Shown piece by piece: positions 37,746-49,440 of a stretch of 64,000 nt of DNA (its first letter is position 1; each line of letters starts with the position of its first letter). The stretch covers positions 14,416,274 to 14,480,273 of the forward strand of contig JABAKD010000009.1 in the NCBI GenBank assembly GCA_012845835.1, given 5' to 3'. The position numbers and the translations under genes were made by a program. The notes beneath the pieces were generated by a model. It saw nothing but the letters and a program-made list of their open reading frames with translations. It was not told where the DNA came from and did not search any database. The DNA is from Undaria pinnatifida. Its lineage: Eukaryota; Sar; Phaeophyceae; Laminariales; Alariaceae.

Positions 37746-40100
37746 TTTCCCAAAAAACATCAACACCACGGTAAAAGACCGCGCACGGAACAACTGCTGC
37801 ATCTGGCTGCATGTTTTTTTTTTTTAGCCGGTTGAAAATCTCTGAAAAATCCACCTTTTGTCCATTCATTTTTTACCACTCAAATTTTACTGCATAAGAA
37901 CAAAAAGTCTTCATCATACTCCGAGTCTCGTGCTGGACACGTGATGATGGGATTGCCACTTCTTTACGATTCTCCACCACGACGGGGAAAGAGCAAACCG
38001 TCCCCGGGAGGGCGCCTCCCCACCCCCTGCTTCTCGAGCTGCGGACAAAAACATAGTTTTCACTATATACCACCAGGTACGTCTTATTTGCCCAGCCAGG
38101 CAGTCAGATGTCGCAAACTTGGATTTCGTTCTTGCACCACTCCCCTAGGCACTTCCCGGAGGGAAACCTTGTACAGATGACATCTATGCCTGGTTTTCCC
38201 CCCTGCAACGCGGGTTATACAGTTTCCGTGCGCAGAACAAGGCTGCACGTCTTAGTCCTGTTGACCCTGGCATTAGCAGGGGAGTCACCGACCTGTATCC
38301 TTCACGAGGGTATGCACACCCCGTAACACGCGCGATCCAAGTATCAAACATAGCTTGCAAAGCTGAGTTTTCATCAAAAAACTTTTTGGTCGATCTCACA
38401 GCCAAAGTGCATTTTTTCATTTTTTCAAGTATTAGCATGCTTTGGCGCAGGCGAATCAATTCCTCTCTCCTGTTTCAAGGATTTGTTACGAATACCTACG
38501 ACTTCCCGTATTTCGTCAGGAAGACGGTTGGCGAGCGAAGCAAGCTTGATCTCGACACATTTAGAGCAGTTCATTCTTTGAGCCATCGTCTCGGTATCGT
38601 TTTCACTAAGCGTTGCGTCGTCAGCCGCAGAAACCTTGTAATAATTAATATCGTGTACCAAGTACCAGGTAGCCGAGATGCGGGCATCCCATCATCTCAT
38701 CAAGAATCATACAAACTAAGCCGTAATGTTTTCGTCCTGTCCAACCATTTCGTGCGGTTGGTGGCTGGGACAAAAACGCTGATGCTGCTGCTGCCGCTGT
38801 TGTCGGTGATGGAGAACGGAACACTGCGCACAGCAGTGGAGTATGCGATTAAAGAGCCCCTCGTAAAAGGCCAGCACCGTCGTACCGTTCTTTCCTCCGT
38901 GCCGCTCTTATCTCAGATTGGGTATAACGTAGGATTTAGCGTAGGCCGCACCAGAGGTGACAAGCTGATTTGACCTCTTTCAGCCTCAAATCCCCCTATG
39001 CTAATTCCAAGTTATTCATCCCCAAAAAAGGGTTTCCAGTTGTGGAGGGGTCAAGTCAGTTTTCTCTTATCATGGGCGCTCTTAACTCGGCTAGCCCAGT
39101 GAACTGCGAGATCATTCTCGTACCGTCACTCCACTGAATGTGAGTATTGCACACCATATGCTGCATGCTGCTGCTGTGCTAGCTATGCCGTGCGGTGTTG
39201 TGCTACGTTACGGCTTGCCTCAGAGCATATGCTGCACACTGCTGCTGCTGTGCATTGAGAACTTCGTATGCTCTGGGGTGCTGCGCTATGCCACAGCTTG
39301 CTTCAGCCTCTTGATTGAGACATTTATTCTCCAGTTGCGGCTGAGAAAGTCATTGGAGGCCCGGCAGAGCAGTAGAGTTTACCACTTTTTTCGACAACAT
39401 GGTTGACGCACAATGTGTACGAGACGAAGGGGGTTTCACCGTACATTGGTTGGTTGCGTTTCATTGGGTTAGGATTAGGGTATATATAATTTATATAAGC
39501 ATGTCAACCATACTGTCGAAAAAGCGGTAAGTAAGGTACCCTCCGACAGAGTGTATTTGGCTCACCTCCCGCGCGTAGGGGTGCATTTTCGCCAGTTAAA
39601 AGATTACGAGCGCGCAGCGCGTTTTACAGCAGCAGATACTTCTTCCTGCGTAGTTTTATTTGGTCGAACCAAACAAAGCAATACATGGTAAACCACGCTA
39701 TATTCAACTATGTGATCAGGCGTTTCACAAAAAGCGGGGATTTTTTTCCATGTCCCCGGTTTGTGGCCGTCAAGGTCGTCTACGAAGGGGTGAAAAGGCC
39801 GTCTCCTGAATGAACTGCTATTAATAGTTGGCTTTGCACCGCGCACCGGTTGTTTGGTTGTCTTTTTTTCACACATACAAATTGAAATGAACGGAATCTC
39901 TCTCATGTTCTTGTCGTTGGATTTTGTCACATTGTTGGGCTTTTTCGTATATACGTATCATCCAGCATACGTTTGGCCTTTCACTTCTTTGTGTCTGTCG
40001 ACCATACCAGGTACTACGTACGTACCTTGGTCAGTATCATGCACCATACCCTGGTATGTAAGTATTTGTACCTGAACCAAGCTCTGTTGTCCACAACGGT
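37746..40100. other. No supported gene
   Basis: Overlapping open frames on both strands at 38184-38973 (up to 195 codons) have no motif and no splice consistency. 39150-39260 has CTGCTGCTGTGC-rich DNA. 39470-39500 has short TATATA. Confidence 0.35.
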
Positions 40101-41717
40101 TCAAAACAATTGTGAGGACAAAATATACCCTCTTCTTCTGCCGATCGATGTATTTTCTGCTCGGGTCCCTTCTTTGTTTGTGTTGTTTCGTAACGAGCCG
40201 CCGGTCTCGATGGAAAGGGGATGGGTTCGGCACTGGAGCCGGCACCGCTTCCACGACGACAAAGACGACAGGGAATCAGGACACCAAAATCGCCGGCAAG
40301 CAAAGCTCAACCCTTGGCGACACACCCTTGGCCGCATGCGGCGCTAGGCACATAAGGCGGCGTGGATGTACCGCAAACACGATAATCAATGGCGGGATCC
40401 ACGCGCCAGGGTGTCTCTGGGGCACGCACAATCTGCTGCCACTGGTGTTTGTTGTTTGTAGGCTGCCTCGGGAAGGGATTGCTGCTTGCGGTGCTGTCGG
40501 CCGGCAAAAAACATACAAACTGGGCGGGGCCGACCGCTCTATCCTCGGTCCATCCTCGCGGTGACAGATTGCATACATAATCACAACTAGCCATCGTACA
40601 GCGCGGATGTACCACCACAGGCGCATGGTGTTGCGTGCTGCTGAGCTGCAGGGACGCTTTTCCCTGCTCATCCTGTGAGCGGGCTGCGAGAGCTCTCGCC
40701 GCAGCAGCGAGCGGCGGGCGGCGAGACTGCTGACCAATCACGGCCAAAGTGCAAGTCATAATGCCAGTCATAACTCGAATTTTGATTGGTCCTTTGACTT
40801 GCATGGCACTCATAATTTGTAAGAGAAAACTTCAGACGTTTTCCCTATCCTCTGGCCCAGTGCCGCCAGAGTCGCTTCCGGAGGATCCCGTTGAACTAGC
40901 CTGCCTACAAAGAAGGAAAACCAAAAAGTCGGATGACCGTATATCCATACGTGGTTGTTACGTGGTTATCACGACTGCAACAGCAGTAATATCTCGCCAA
41001 CCAATAATGCAGTCGATCACGGGCGTGTTATCCTCTTGGAGCCCTCAGGTACTGCGAAGTCAGCCTGGGCTTGCTGAGCAGCCGATGTGACAGAAGCGGA
41101 TTCATCGCCCGCCCTACTCAAACCTCATAGATTACAAAGCTGTGTTACACTGGTTCGGCTATTCCCTGGTGATTGCTTGCTGCATCTGGCATACGGCCAA
41201 GTACTAGCGACATTCTGCAGCCAGTCAACGTTGGGTGCCGTCATCATGCAGTTCGTTGTTCTTGTTGGGCCAAGTATCATACCTGGTACTGGTACCTACC
41301 TGTTGCAGGACTTGGCTATACGTAAGTAACTCAGGCCACGCCCCAGGAAATGATGTCATAGGTGGGGTATATATACAACAACAGCAGCTGCAGTTGCACG
41401 ATACCGCGCACCAGGTTCATACACATGTACGAAGTACCTACTCGTAGAACCTGGTATGCTGTTTTACGTCAGCACTCGATCGCTCTGCACGTGCCGGTGG
41501 GTGAGGCCTTAGGATGCGTGCCGGCGTGACGCGTATGTATGTATCCTCATGTATCATACCCTCTGGTGCGATCGAAGTGCAGTGTGCAGAAATGATTATA
41601 ATGTGTTTCAAAAATCAAAAATCCACCAAGACGTATACACACTGGAGGTGTTATGAATGCTGGTTTGCTAGTATGCCGCCACAAGCGCACCACCTCCATC
41701 CCCAAGAGAGTCACAAT
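40101..41717. other. No supported gene; overlapping open frames on both strands
   Basis: 40112-40564 (plus), 40276-40813 (minus) and 40749-41090 (plus) are open but lack motifs. 40745-40815 contains an imperfect inverted repeat of CAAGTCATAATGCCAGTCAT. A small exon of a nearby gene cannot be excluded. Confidence 0.3.
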
Positions 41718-42071
41718 TCACGAACTACGTAGTCTCCTCCGTCTTTGTGTCGTACATTCAAGCCCTCCCTCCACCTTGCAGTATCTCCTGCGCTCCTTGT
41801 CATACCTCTGAAAGCCCGCTTGGTCTAGCCTGTCGAAGCAAGCCCTCTGGTCCCGACCGACCTTCTGCCTCCTGAGTACCAGCAGCGCGCCGATCACAGA
41901 CACAGCCGATGTGACCGCAACTCCCATGATGTATGCTATGCTAAGGTTCCCTGTATCTGCCCAACACATGCTCCGCGTGGCGTTCGTAAAAGATGAGCGG
42001 CGAACCTGGCGACCTGGGGAGGTGGGGCCGAGAGGTGGTTGAACAGAAAACTCTGAAGTTGGGAGTTTCAC
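41718..42071 (-). CDS. Possible C-terminal exon of a single-pass membrane protein
   Basis: The minus-strand frame gives FTNATRSMCWADTGN (possible N-glycosylation site), a hydrophobic segment LSIAYIMGVAVTSAVSVIGA then LLVL, the stop-transfer RRQK, and a basic tail ending RRRRLRSS-TGA. A CACCTCCCCAG acceptor-like site lies at about 42020. Upstream minus-strand Cys-rich frames (42261-42461) could be ectodomain exons, but I could not join them with confidence. Confidence 0.3.
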   Translation of the reverse strand: MKLPTSEFSVQPPLGPTSPGRQVRRSSFTNATRSMCWADTGNLSIAYIMGVAVTSAVSVIGALLVLRRQKVGRDQRACFDRLDQAGFQRYDKERRRYCKVEGGLECTTQRRRRLRSS

Positions 42072-43293
42072 TCCATTCGGTGGGATGCTTTCAAAGGGGT
42101 CTCAAATGCGGCACCGAGCACAAAAAATCCAGTCTGAGCTGTGAGTTCCTGGTTTTGTCCGCTGCTCTAGAAGTTCGCGCAGTTTCTCCCCTGCCAAAGT
42201 TTGTGGAGCGTCAACTTGGTGATGTCGCAGCCGTACTCCAGGTGAAGCCGAGTTTGATCATCACCGTTGCGGTCCATCCCATTTTTCCCGGCGACCCGTG
42301 TTCAAGAAGGTATTATGTCCTGGGCACGCACAACGATAATTGTTGCAAGAAATGTTGGAATATCTGCAATCCATCACTGCTCGAATCCGTTTGGGACCTT
42401 CCATTGCACCACAGGACTGCGAAGGGCGGCTTGCACGGCAGGAACAGCACCTGGTGCGCATTGGTGAGCCAGGCCCGGTTGGCGATGTGGATCTTCTGGG
42501 ATGCGTTGCTCGCGCTGTTGAGACCCCTGGGTGCGCTTATCGGCAGCGGCGGAGGATCGGGGTCTATCACGCTCCAAAACGGGACGAGGTGTGTTTTGGT
42601 TTTGTTCCTCGAATTGGTGCACTGACTGTGTAGGTACTTGACTTCGTTTGGCACACACGTTGCATTTTGCTGTCGTGCGAGGTGCGAGGTGTTGCTGTAG
42701 GCTGTACGCCCTCAGTCGGGTACCAGTAGCCGTATGAACGCGTCATCCTGCCTTATGTTGGGAGCGCTCGCTGTCGGTGACGCCGCTAGGGCCAGGGGAT
42801 GCATACGAAGCCAGACAATAATCCGCTGGTGGATGTTGGGGTGTTTCATATTCGGCTTCGTACATGCCGGCACTTCGCACATAATATTTTTCTTACCTGG
42901 TATTTTGAACAGACAACAGCAAAGCAGAGCAATACAACTCGTACGACTGCAGCAATATACAACGTACACCCAAGTCTGCTGTCTGCTTGTCTGCTTTAAC
43001 TACTACCTGGTACCTGGTAGCTAATAACGTTTCATATCGTATGGGGTGATCCGATGAGTCGGTAATCAAATCGGTGGTCATATCGGGGAAGCAAGTGTCC
43101 CGATTCCCGATAAGCATCCGATTACCGATTACCGATAAATTGCCGCATGTTTGCCAGAGAGAAGCGGGGACAGCTGCCGCTGATGCCTCTAGCTAGCCCC
43201 ACATGGGCCAATAGACCACGTACAGGCCACAGCACACAGCATAATATAGCAGCACAGCAAGGCGCAGGCACGCACAGGGCACTCTTTCACACC
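42072..43293. other. No gene I can define
   Basis: Open frames on both strands at 42261-42660 and 42712-42969; see the membrane-protein entry. 43030-43140 has GATTACCGATTACCGATAA words, also seen at 55360-55440. Confidence 0.3.
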
Positions 43294-43700
43294 TCGGGCA
43301 GATCATGATCTAGATCATCTACAGTAGTAGATCCTTTTTCGACCGATATGGAAAAGTTGTGCATAAGATCTAGATCATACAGATCCCACCCAGGCAAACA
43401 TGTGTGAAATATCTAGATCATACTGATCCCATCCAGTCAAACGTGTGTGAAATATCTACATTATACAGATCCCATGAGTGAAATATGATCTAGATCCCGC
43501 AGATCCTACACATCACAATCGGCAAACATGTGCAGATCATGCAGCAGATCATGCAGATCCCACCCAGGCAAACATGTGCGAAAGATCTAGTTCATACAGA
43601 TCCCGCCAAGGAAAATATGTGTGTAAGAGCTAGATCGTACATATCCCATCCAGAAAACATTGTCTAGATGCGCAGATGATGCAGATCCCACCGGAAAACA
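43294..43700 (+). repeat. AGATCTAGATCATACAGATC minisatellite, ~45-60 bp units
   Basis: About seven degenerate units: GATCTAGATCATACAGATCC, CACCCAGGCAAACATGTGTG, AAATAT. Stray units are at 44703-44765 and 45745-45865. Confidence 0.85.
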
Positions 43701-43734
43701 TGAAATAATCTAGAAATAGGATTCCGCCTCGCAG

Positions 43735-43960
43735 CGTTCGCGAGCCCATGCAATACCACCTCTGCTTCTGCGGGTCGGGATCGTCGCGATCCTGCTCGAA
43801 ATGTACACCCATGTCAAACACAACCGAATGGATTCCTGTTTTGACCGGCACCAGGATCCGCCTCCACCCGACTGGGTTCCGCATGTCGCGCATTGCTACC
43901 TGTATTACCTGCTGTCAGTGGCCGGCCCGAGAATTGACGAACGATTCGTGCGTCAGAGAA
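43735..43960 (-). CDS. Exon-like ORF, possibly transposase N-terminal fragment
   Basis: The minus strand after CAGGTAATACAG gives VAMRDMRNPVGWRRILVPVK, TGIHSVVFDMGVHFEQDRDD and PDPQKQRWYCMGSRTLRGG. The composition is coding-like and W-Y-C-M hints at one half of a zinc-binding knuckle, but no full domain can be named. It ends in the AGATC minisatellite. Confidence 0.35.
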
Positions 43961-44303
43961 GCTGCTCATATCATCTCGAATCCATAGACAACCCAGGCTT
44001 ATATCAGACAACAACACGATAACAGCAGGCACAAGATACCTAGTCTATACGGTCAAAATTCAAAATGGGAAGCAACCACCTGCTGGTGTCTGTTTTTATT
44101 GTGGTCACCAGAAGACTTAGACTTCGGAAGAGAGCAAGCGACAAGGACTACGTGCAAGGCAGAAAGCAGACAGCGTCGTCACCTCTCTATGATATAGCAT
44201 CAGCAGCGCATCTGTGCGTCTGGTGCAGGCATGAAAGGCATGATCAACAAAAACTAGAACATGATGAGCGAACATGAACACGAATAACAACATACAACGC
44301 ACC

Positions 44304-44480
44304 GTCGAGCCGGCTGCCTCGTCCGCATCATCCAGCAACTCGAGCGTGTCGACTCCCGGATCCGCAGAGGAGCCTCCTTGTTGCCCGCAGCCTAGATAAT
44401 CTGCGGCTGCAGAGCCACTAGAGCTGCTGCCCCCGACATCTGCCAAGCTTCTGCTTGTACTCTGCTTCAGCCCCACGTGA
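44304..44480 (-). CDS. Exon-like Ser/Asp-rich frame
   Basis: The minus strand gives KQSTSRSLADVGGSSSSGSA then ADYLGCGQQGGSSADPGVDT and LELLDDADEAAGS, ending at a GTGCGT donor-like site. Coding-like composition only; no domain. Confidence 0.22.
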
Positions 44481-44782
44481 TTGTGTGCTTGTGGAGTTAG
44501 GCAGTGTGTGCATGGGAGCTTGATCGGCAGCCACCAAGACCCAAGATCGGCAACCACCAAGGAAGGGCTGCTATGCATGTCGTATGTAATTCCGATCTCG
44601 AATAGAACACCAATAACGGCACAAGTTCCGATTATGTGATACCGGCGCCAGTATGATATACCAGGTATTGGTAAATGACAATCACCCGGGGGGAAATAGC
44701 GGATCGTGCACATCGTACAGATCCCACCCAGACCCAGGTAAACATGTGCGAAATATCTACATTAGATAGTATATTACTCCGT

Positions 44783-44893
44783 ATAAAAATTAAAATACAC
44801 TCCAGCTGTGAGATCGAATATTTTGTCGAAACTCATCTTTGCAAGCTGTGTGTGATACTCCGATCGCGCGTATTACGGGTTGTGTGTCCTCAT
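44783..44893 (+). repeat. 110-bp dispersed repeat, near-identical to 51152-51262
   Basis: AAAATTAAAATACACTCCAGC ... TTTGCAAGCTGTGTGTGATA ... GTATTACGGGTTGTGTGTCC. One mismatch by eye with the other copy; diverged relatives are at 32090 and 45550. Confidence 0.9.
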
Positions 44894-45744
44894 TAAGGAT
44901 ATAGGTCGGCGACTCTCCTTGCAACTACAGTGTAGCTACCAGGGTCAACAGGGTGATGTTAGGCAGTCTGTGCGCGGAAACTATAAAACCTGTTTCTGAG
45001 GGGGACAAAATCTGACAGCTGTGGAAGGAAATGCATCAGTTTATCAAGTGAATCCTGTAAGTCGAATATCCGGTGAGGGGAGGGCGGAGTTTTTAAGGAC
45101 GTGGGGGCCTGATTTTGATCAAAAGGGGGGCGGGAGGGAGGGGAAGGGGGAAAGGGCACGGGTGGGGCAGGTCTATTTGTGCGTGGAAACTATAAATATT
45201 CTTGTGGGGGAGGGGGAATGTGGCGGGGGGGGGGGCGGGGGCGGGGGGGGAGGGCTTTAGGTCGCATAGATGTAGGGGTTGGCTATACGCGGGGTGCTAG
45301 GTTTAGGCGATGGTGCGGGTGTTCGGTGAAGGAGGGGGCGTTGGGGACGGGGGTGGGTGGGAATTGCAGCAGCGGCATGGACGGCTCTGAAACGATAACG
45401 AGGCGATATCCAGGGGGTGGAAGTGTTTGTTACTGTGGCGGATTTCGATAGTAGGTGGGGCGTTTGTGCAGGAGGAAACGATGGGAACAAAAAAAAAAAA
45501 AAAGCGGGGGAGGGGGGAGGGGGCTGAAGTGTTTTCGAGAGGTTTAGGTCACATATAATATTAAAATCAAGGATTTGGTTGACACTGCTGATGTTCGCAA
45601 CATTGTGTGTGATCTTTCGATCGCGCGTATTAATCATATATGTAGGGGCCTACTATACGCGCGGTGCTGGGTCTAGGCGATCGTGCGGGGTGTGGGGAAG
45701 GAGGGGGCGTTGGAGGGGGGGAGGGGGGATGAATGATATATGCC
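44894..45744. other. No gene seen; G-rich tracts
   Basis: 45120-45260 and 45705-45735 are G-rich. GGCTATACGCGGGGTGCTAG (45281) and CTACTATACGCGCGGTGCTG (45650) mark a diverged internal duplication, with GGAGGGGGCGTTGG after each. Confidence 0.5.
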
Positions 45745-45865
45745 ACCCAGGCAAACATTTATGTAAGATCTAGATCATACAGATCCCATGAGTGAAATAT
45801 GATCTAGATCCCGCAAATCATACAGATCAAGGATCTACCTGTCCAAAAAGAGCTAGATCGTCAAA

Positions 45866-46171
45866 ATGGGACCTGATCTGTCCGAGTTGTGCACTCTTTA
45901 CTTTGCCCCAGCAAACGGGGTGAAGCAAACACCAGCGCAAGGCGTGTGTGGCACAGCAGTTCCCCTTGCGTGCTTAGATCGACTGGAAGCGATGTATTTG
46001 GTCATTCTTGCGCCATCGGCTGCGTATGAGCGTGTGTTTTCCGTGGCTTGGCATATGGTCATTATGAAGCACACCCGGTTGGAGGACGACGGTGTCGATG
46101 CTTCTTGTTTTCCTTTACAGATGACACGGATTGACGTAGAAGAGCGGACTCTCGGAGAAGGAGATAGATGA
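45866..46171 (+). pseudogene. hAT transposase C-terminal dimerisation-domain remnant
   Basis: The frame contains LEAMYLVILAPSAAYERVFS then VAWHMVIMKHTRLEDDGVDA. This follows the hAT C-terminal pattern: a P-S-A/S-x-x-x-E-R-V-F-S core, then a basic K-x-x-R-L segment. No N-terminal or DDE/RNase H part is found in frame upstream. AGATC minisatellite units precede it. Confidence 0.6.
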
Positions 46172-46276
46172 TGCCCAACCTTACTTGGTTTTGCCTCTTT
46201 GGTTTGCGTGGCCATTGCAGGCTAGCTCACGTAAAAAAAAACAAATTCTCTCCACGGCGAATGCCGCTCGCAGTAT

Positions 46277-46424
46277 CCAGTCAAAGGGTGAATATTTGGT
46301 ATCGTCCTGACCCCCATGACCAATAGAAGAGGGTGACGTGGCCCGTATATCCAGTCAAGGGGTGAATATTTGGTATCAAGCTGACCTCCATGACCAATAG
46401 AAGAGGGTGACGTGGCCGGTTTTT
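46277..46424 (+). repeat. Tandem duplication, 74-bp unit x2
   Basis: CCAGTCAAAGGGTGAATATT and TGACCAATAGAAGAGGGTGA recur with a 74-bp period; six or so mismatches. Confidence 0.88.
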
Positions 46425-46732
46425 TGTTTAAACGGCTTCGGGCTGTCTCTAGGAGCAAAACTCGTTTCAACCAATGACAGGCATATTCTTCAATAATATT
46501 CAGACTTTTTCCAAGCGGAGGCTAGAAAACAAAATGCGCCGTATTTTGCACGAACTGGTTGGAGGTACTCCCAAGGCATGTGTGTAGAATTTTTCGCGCA
46601 AAAAATCGAAGATCTGACCTGCCTGTGTTCGATCAACATTAAGCAGAATCTAGCGAGAAAACTGTATCCTACACTAAAACCAAGTAATTTGAAAGAAATG
46701 TCGTACCTTAACTCTTTTTTACGCACAACAGG

Positions 46733-47003
46733 CCAAATGTCCACGCCGTTTTTGAGAGATTGACCCTGAAATTTTGCACACGTGTTTTGCATGCCCATCC
46801 CGAGGCCTGACCCCCGGGGGTTCTTTCTTTTGATTTTCCCGCCGAAAAAAAATGGTCCAAGGTGGGCCACATTTTTCAAACAATCTTAACTGACGAAAAA
46901 TCAGACAAAAATTAACGACAGGTGAGGTCTTCGCAATGGCACATGGAAGACGTGTACAAAATTTTCACGGTCTGAATCGAAAAAGCGGCGTGGACATTCG
47001 CCG
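46733..47003. repeat. Short inverted repeat (~66-bp arms, ~140-bp loop)
   Basis: Left arm 46733-46798 (GGCCAAATGTCCACGCCG ... AATTTTGCACACGTGT) pairs with 46937-47003 (GACGTGTACAAAATTT ... CGGCGTGGACATTCGCC). Possibly a non-autonomous element. Confidence 0.65.
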
Positions 47004-47219
47004 GGGAATAAATTTGTTTTTTTTTTACGTCAACCAGCCTGTAGCCAATAGCCGTTCTAGGGGCCATAGCCTGCAGGTAAAGCTGAGCGGCCTGTTTTTG
47101 GTACAGCGGAAGTTGTATATTTGCCTTGCGGTCGCGTTTCTTTGGGGAAACCGGTACGCTGACACCAACTATGAATACCTGGCACGTAGAATACGCACAT
47201 CATTGCGGTTTTTTCAGGT

Positions 47220-47690
47220 TTTCCGCGGGTCGGTTCAGACCCGCGAGTCGGATCAGGAAGATCTCAAAGTATCGCAGGTCAAATCCGGTTGGATCAGAAG
47301 GTGCTCGAAATTTCACGGGGCGGGTCCGGCATTTTTCAGAGCTTGTCGTGGGCCGACGACGCTGGTGGGCCGGCTCGGGCCGGCCAACCTTTATTTGGTG
47401 AGCCGCGACCCGTCCCGGTCCATCAAATCTTCGGTGGATGGACCGTGCCCCAGCCCGGCCCATCGAATTTGAAGTTTTCGCGGCTCGGCCCATCATTTTT
47501 TGAAAAAATCGGCCCGGCTCGGCACATGACTTCGCAGCGAGGCCCATGACTTCGCAGCGAGGCCCATGAGACACGGGCTCTATATGGGCCGACCACTCGT
47601 CTCTGTGGACCGGCCCGTGGATTTCAAGGGCCGGCCCATGGGCCCATGAGCCGACCCATGCGTTACCTCGTACTGAAAGGTGCACGCTGA
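47220..47690 (+). repeat. GGCCC/GGGCC-rich degenerate repeat, copy 1
   Basis: Repeated CGGCCCATC, CGGGCCGG and GGCCCATGAG words at 10-40 bp spacing; related to 49905-50440. Confidence 0.7.
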
Positions 47691-47741
47691 CGTCTTTTGT
47701 ACCTGGCATTTTTTTTTTTATCACGATCAGGTAATTGTTGT

Positions 47742-47815
47742 AAGTATATACCAGGTACCTGGTACCTGGTAATACCTGGTAATACCTACCAGCTACTTGA
47801 TATACCTGGTACTAT
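47742..47815 (+). repeat. TACCAGGTACCTGGTA cluster
   Basis: ATACCAGGTACCTGGTACCT, GGTAATACCTGG (x2) and ATATACCTGGTACTATG give five to six tandem or overlapping copies of TACCTGGTA; palindromic. Confidence 0.9.
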
Positions 47816-47825
47816 GCAAGGGCCC

Positions 47826-48065
47826 AGCGGTCGGCTGACGCCGCCCGCTATGCTCGCACTTGGAAAAGCACAACAGAATGTGAACGGGGCAGAAAAAAAG
47901 GGCCCATGGTTTAATGCAAGTAGCGATTTGAGAGCTGATTGCCCTGTGCTGTGCTGTGCGCTTGCTGGCAGTGTCGCGTTCTGATCGGCAATACGGGTAT
48001 AATTTGCGGGGGTGGGGGGCATGAAGAGGACAGAGAGAGGACAATCAATCAAGAAAGCAACAAAA
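47826..48065 (+). repeat. Dispersed repeat, partner of 25128-25430
   Basis: See the partner. A second TACCTGG cluster follows at 48090-48130. 48160-48230 and 48355-48465 are CGGCAC/GCTGAGCTGAG-like GC-rich simple repeats. Confidence 0.7.
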
Positions 48066-48585
48066 CGAGTACACACGTACATATCGGCACGTGGTACCTG
48101 GTACCTGGTACTTCATATGATACCTAGTACTAAATGTACGACAGAAAACACAGCGAACCACGGCGCAGCATAGCACCGCACGGCACCGCACGGCGCTGCG
48201 CTGCGCTGCTGAGCTTTCGCTGAGCTGGGAGTGCATTATCTGTGACTCAGCAATAATGTAGCGCGTACAAACCTGGGTGTATCGGTACCTGATATGATAT
48301 TTCGGATGGCCTCTGGCATGTGCGAAAGAGTAAGTACAGAACAGCACGCAGCACGACGCAGCACCGCACAGTACCGCAACGCGCGGCAGGGCACGGCACC
48401 GCACTGTACTGCTAACACTGCGCCGCTAAGCTAGCGCTGCGCTGCTGAGCTGAGCTGAGCTGAGCTGACGAGCCAACCTTGACCCAGCTGGGACTTGGTA
48501 TGGTGATAGTTCGTGTTCAACTTCCACCAATAAAAAAATAAAAACGATGAAGCGAGGGTGCCCGGGGATTAGACTAGCACACACC

Positions 48586-49440
48586 TCACATCAAAAATGG
48601 TCGGAATGGAAAACTAACCTGAGCGCTGTAATCGCAAGTCGATTTAGAAGAAAACAATTTTTTCCCCCATTTTTTCCATTTTTAGATGACTTGGTTTTCG
48701 ATACCCTCCCCTTCCTAGGGGGTGGGTGCATTCAGTTTGTGCACGGCCGTAGTTCGTATGACCATAGACCCTCGCATCCCTACTATGCCGGGACGGAGCA
48801 CGTCGGGTTTTCACCAACCAGGCAGACATTGCTTGCACCAAGCGCGAAGCGCCGTGAGGTGTTCGGCGAGTCGCATCAAGGGTGAACTGCATCCCTTCCA
48901 AGAATCGCTTGGTGCAAGACGGACTTCGGCACCTTGTGCCTATTTTCTTGCTTATGGATGACAGCGCCAATGACTTATACTTTGTTTTCTGGTGTGAGCA
49001 CGCCAGAGACAGCAATGCGTATTGCTATGTAACTGCCTCGTGGGTGCCTTACCATATTCACACTACGTGATGCGATCATTCCCCTTGTGCGAAGTTAGGG
49101 TTATCCATCCCGCACAATGTGATCTACTCGATAACCATCATGGTGACCGCCAAAAAAAAACGGCACCCTGGTTGTCTAGCTCACGCAGTGACTGGCATGT
49201 TTTACGGCGTCGTTGCCAACCAACGCCAAACTCACTATACATATACTGTATAATGTTTTACAGCGTCGGTGCCAACCGAGGACAACTACTTCGTGTATAT
49301 TTTACGGGGGGGAGGGCGTCTCTAAACCCAAGTGATAAAAGAACGGAAAAAATTGAATAAAAAACATGTTTTCTTCTCAATCGTCCTGCGATCACAGCGC
49401 TCCCGTTAGTTTTCCATTTTGACCATTTTTGATGTGAGGT
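48586..49440. mobile_element. ~0.86-kb element with ~135-bp terminal inverted repeats
   Basis: The left TIR 48586-48716 (CACCTCACATCAAAAATGGT, GGAATGGAAAACTAACCTGA, GAGCGCTGTAATCGCA) pairs with 49306-49440 reversed. The interior matches 6690-7225 in inverted orientation and includes family B copy 8 (48722-48890). No transposase; target duplication not resolved. Confidence 0.75.

Noticed and set aside
38184-38973. Overlapping frames on both strands (up to 195 codons)
   Set aside because: No motif, no splice pattern and comparable openness on both strands; a real gene cannot be excluded but is not supported.
40112-40813. Frames of 150-168 codons on both strands
   Set aside because: Antisense overlap and no recognisable domain; GC-rich DNA alone keeps them open.
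43294-43700. CRISPR-like array
   Set aside because: Units are degenerate throughout with no alternation of constant repeat and unique spacer, and the context is eukaryotic.
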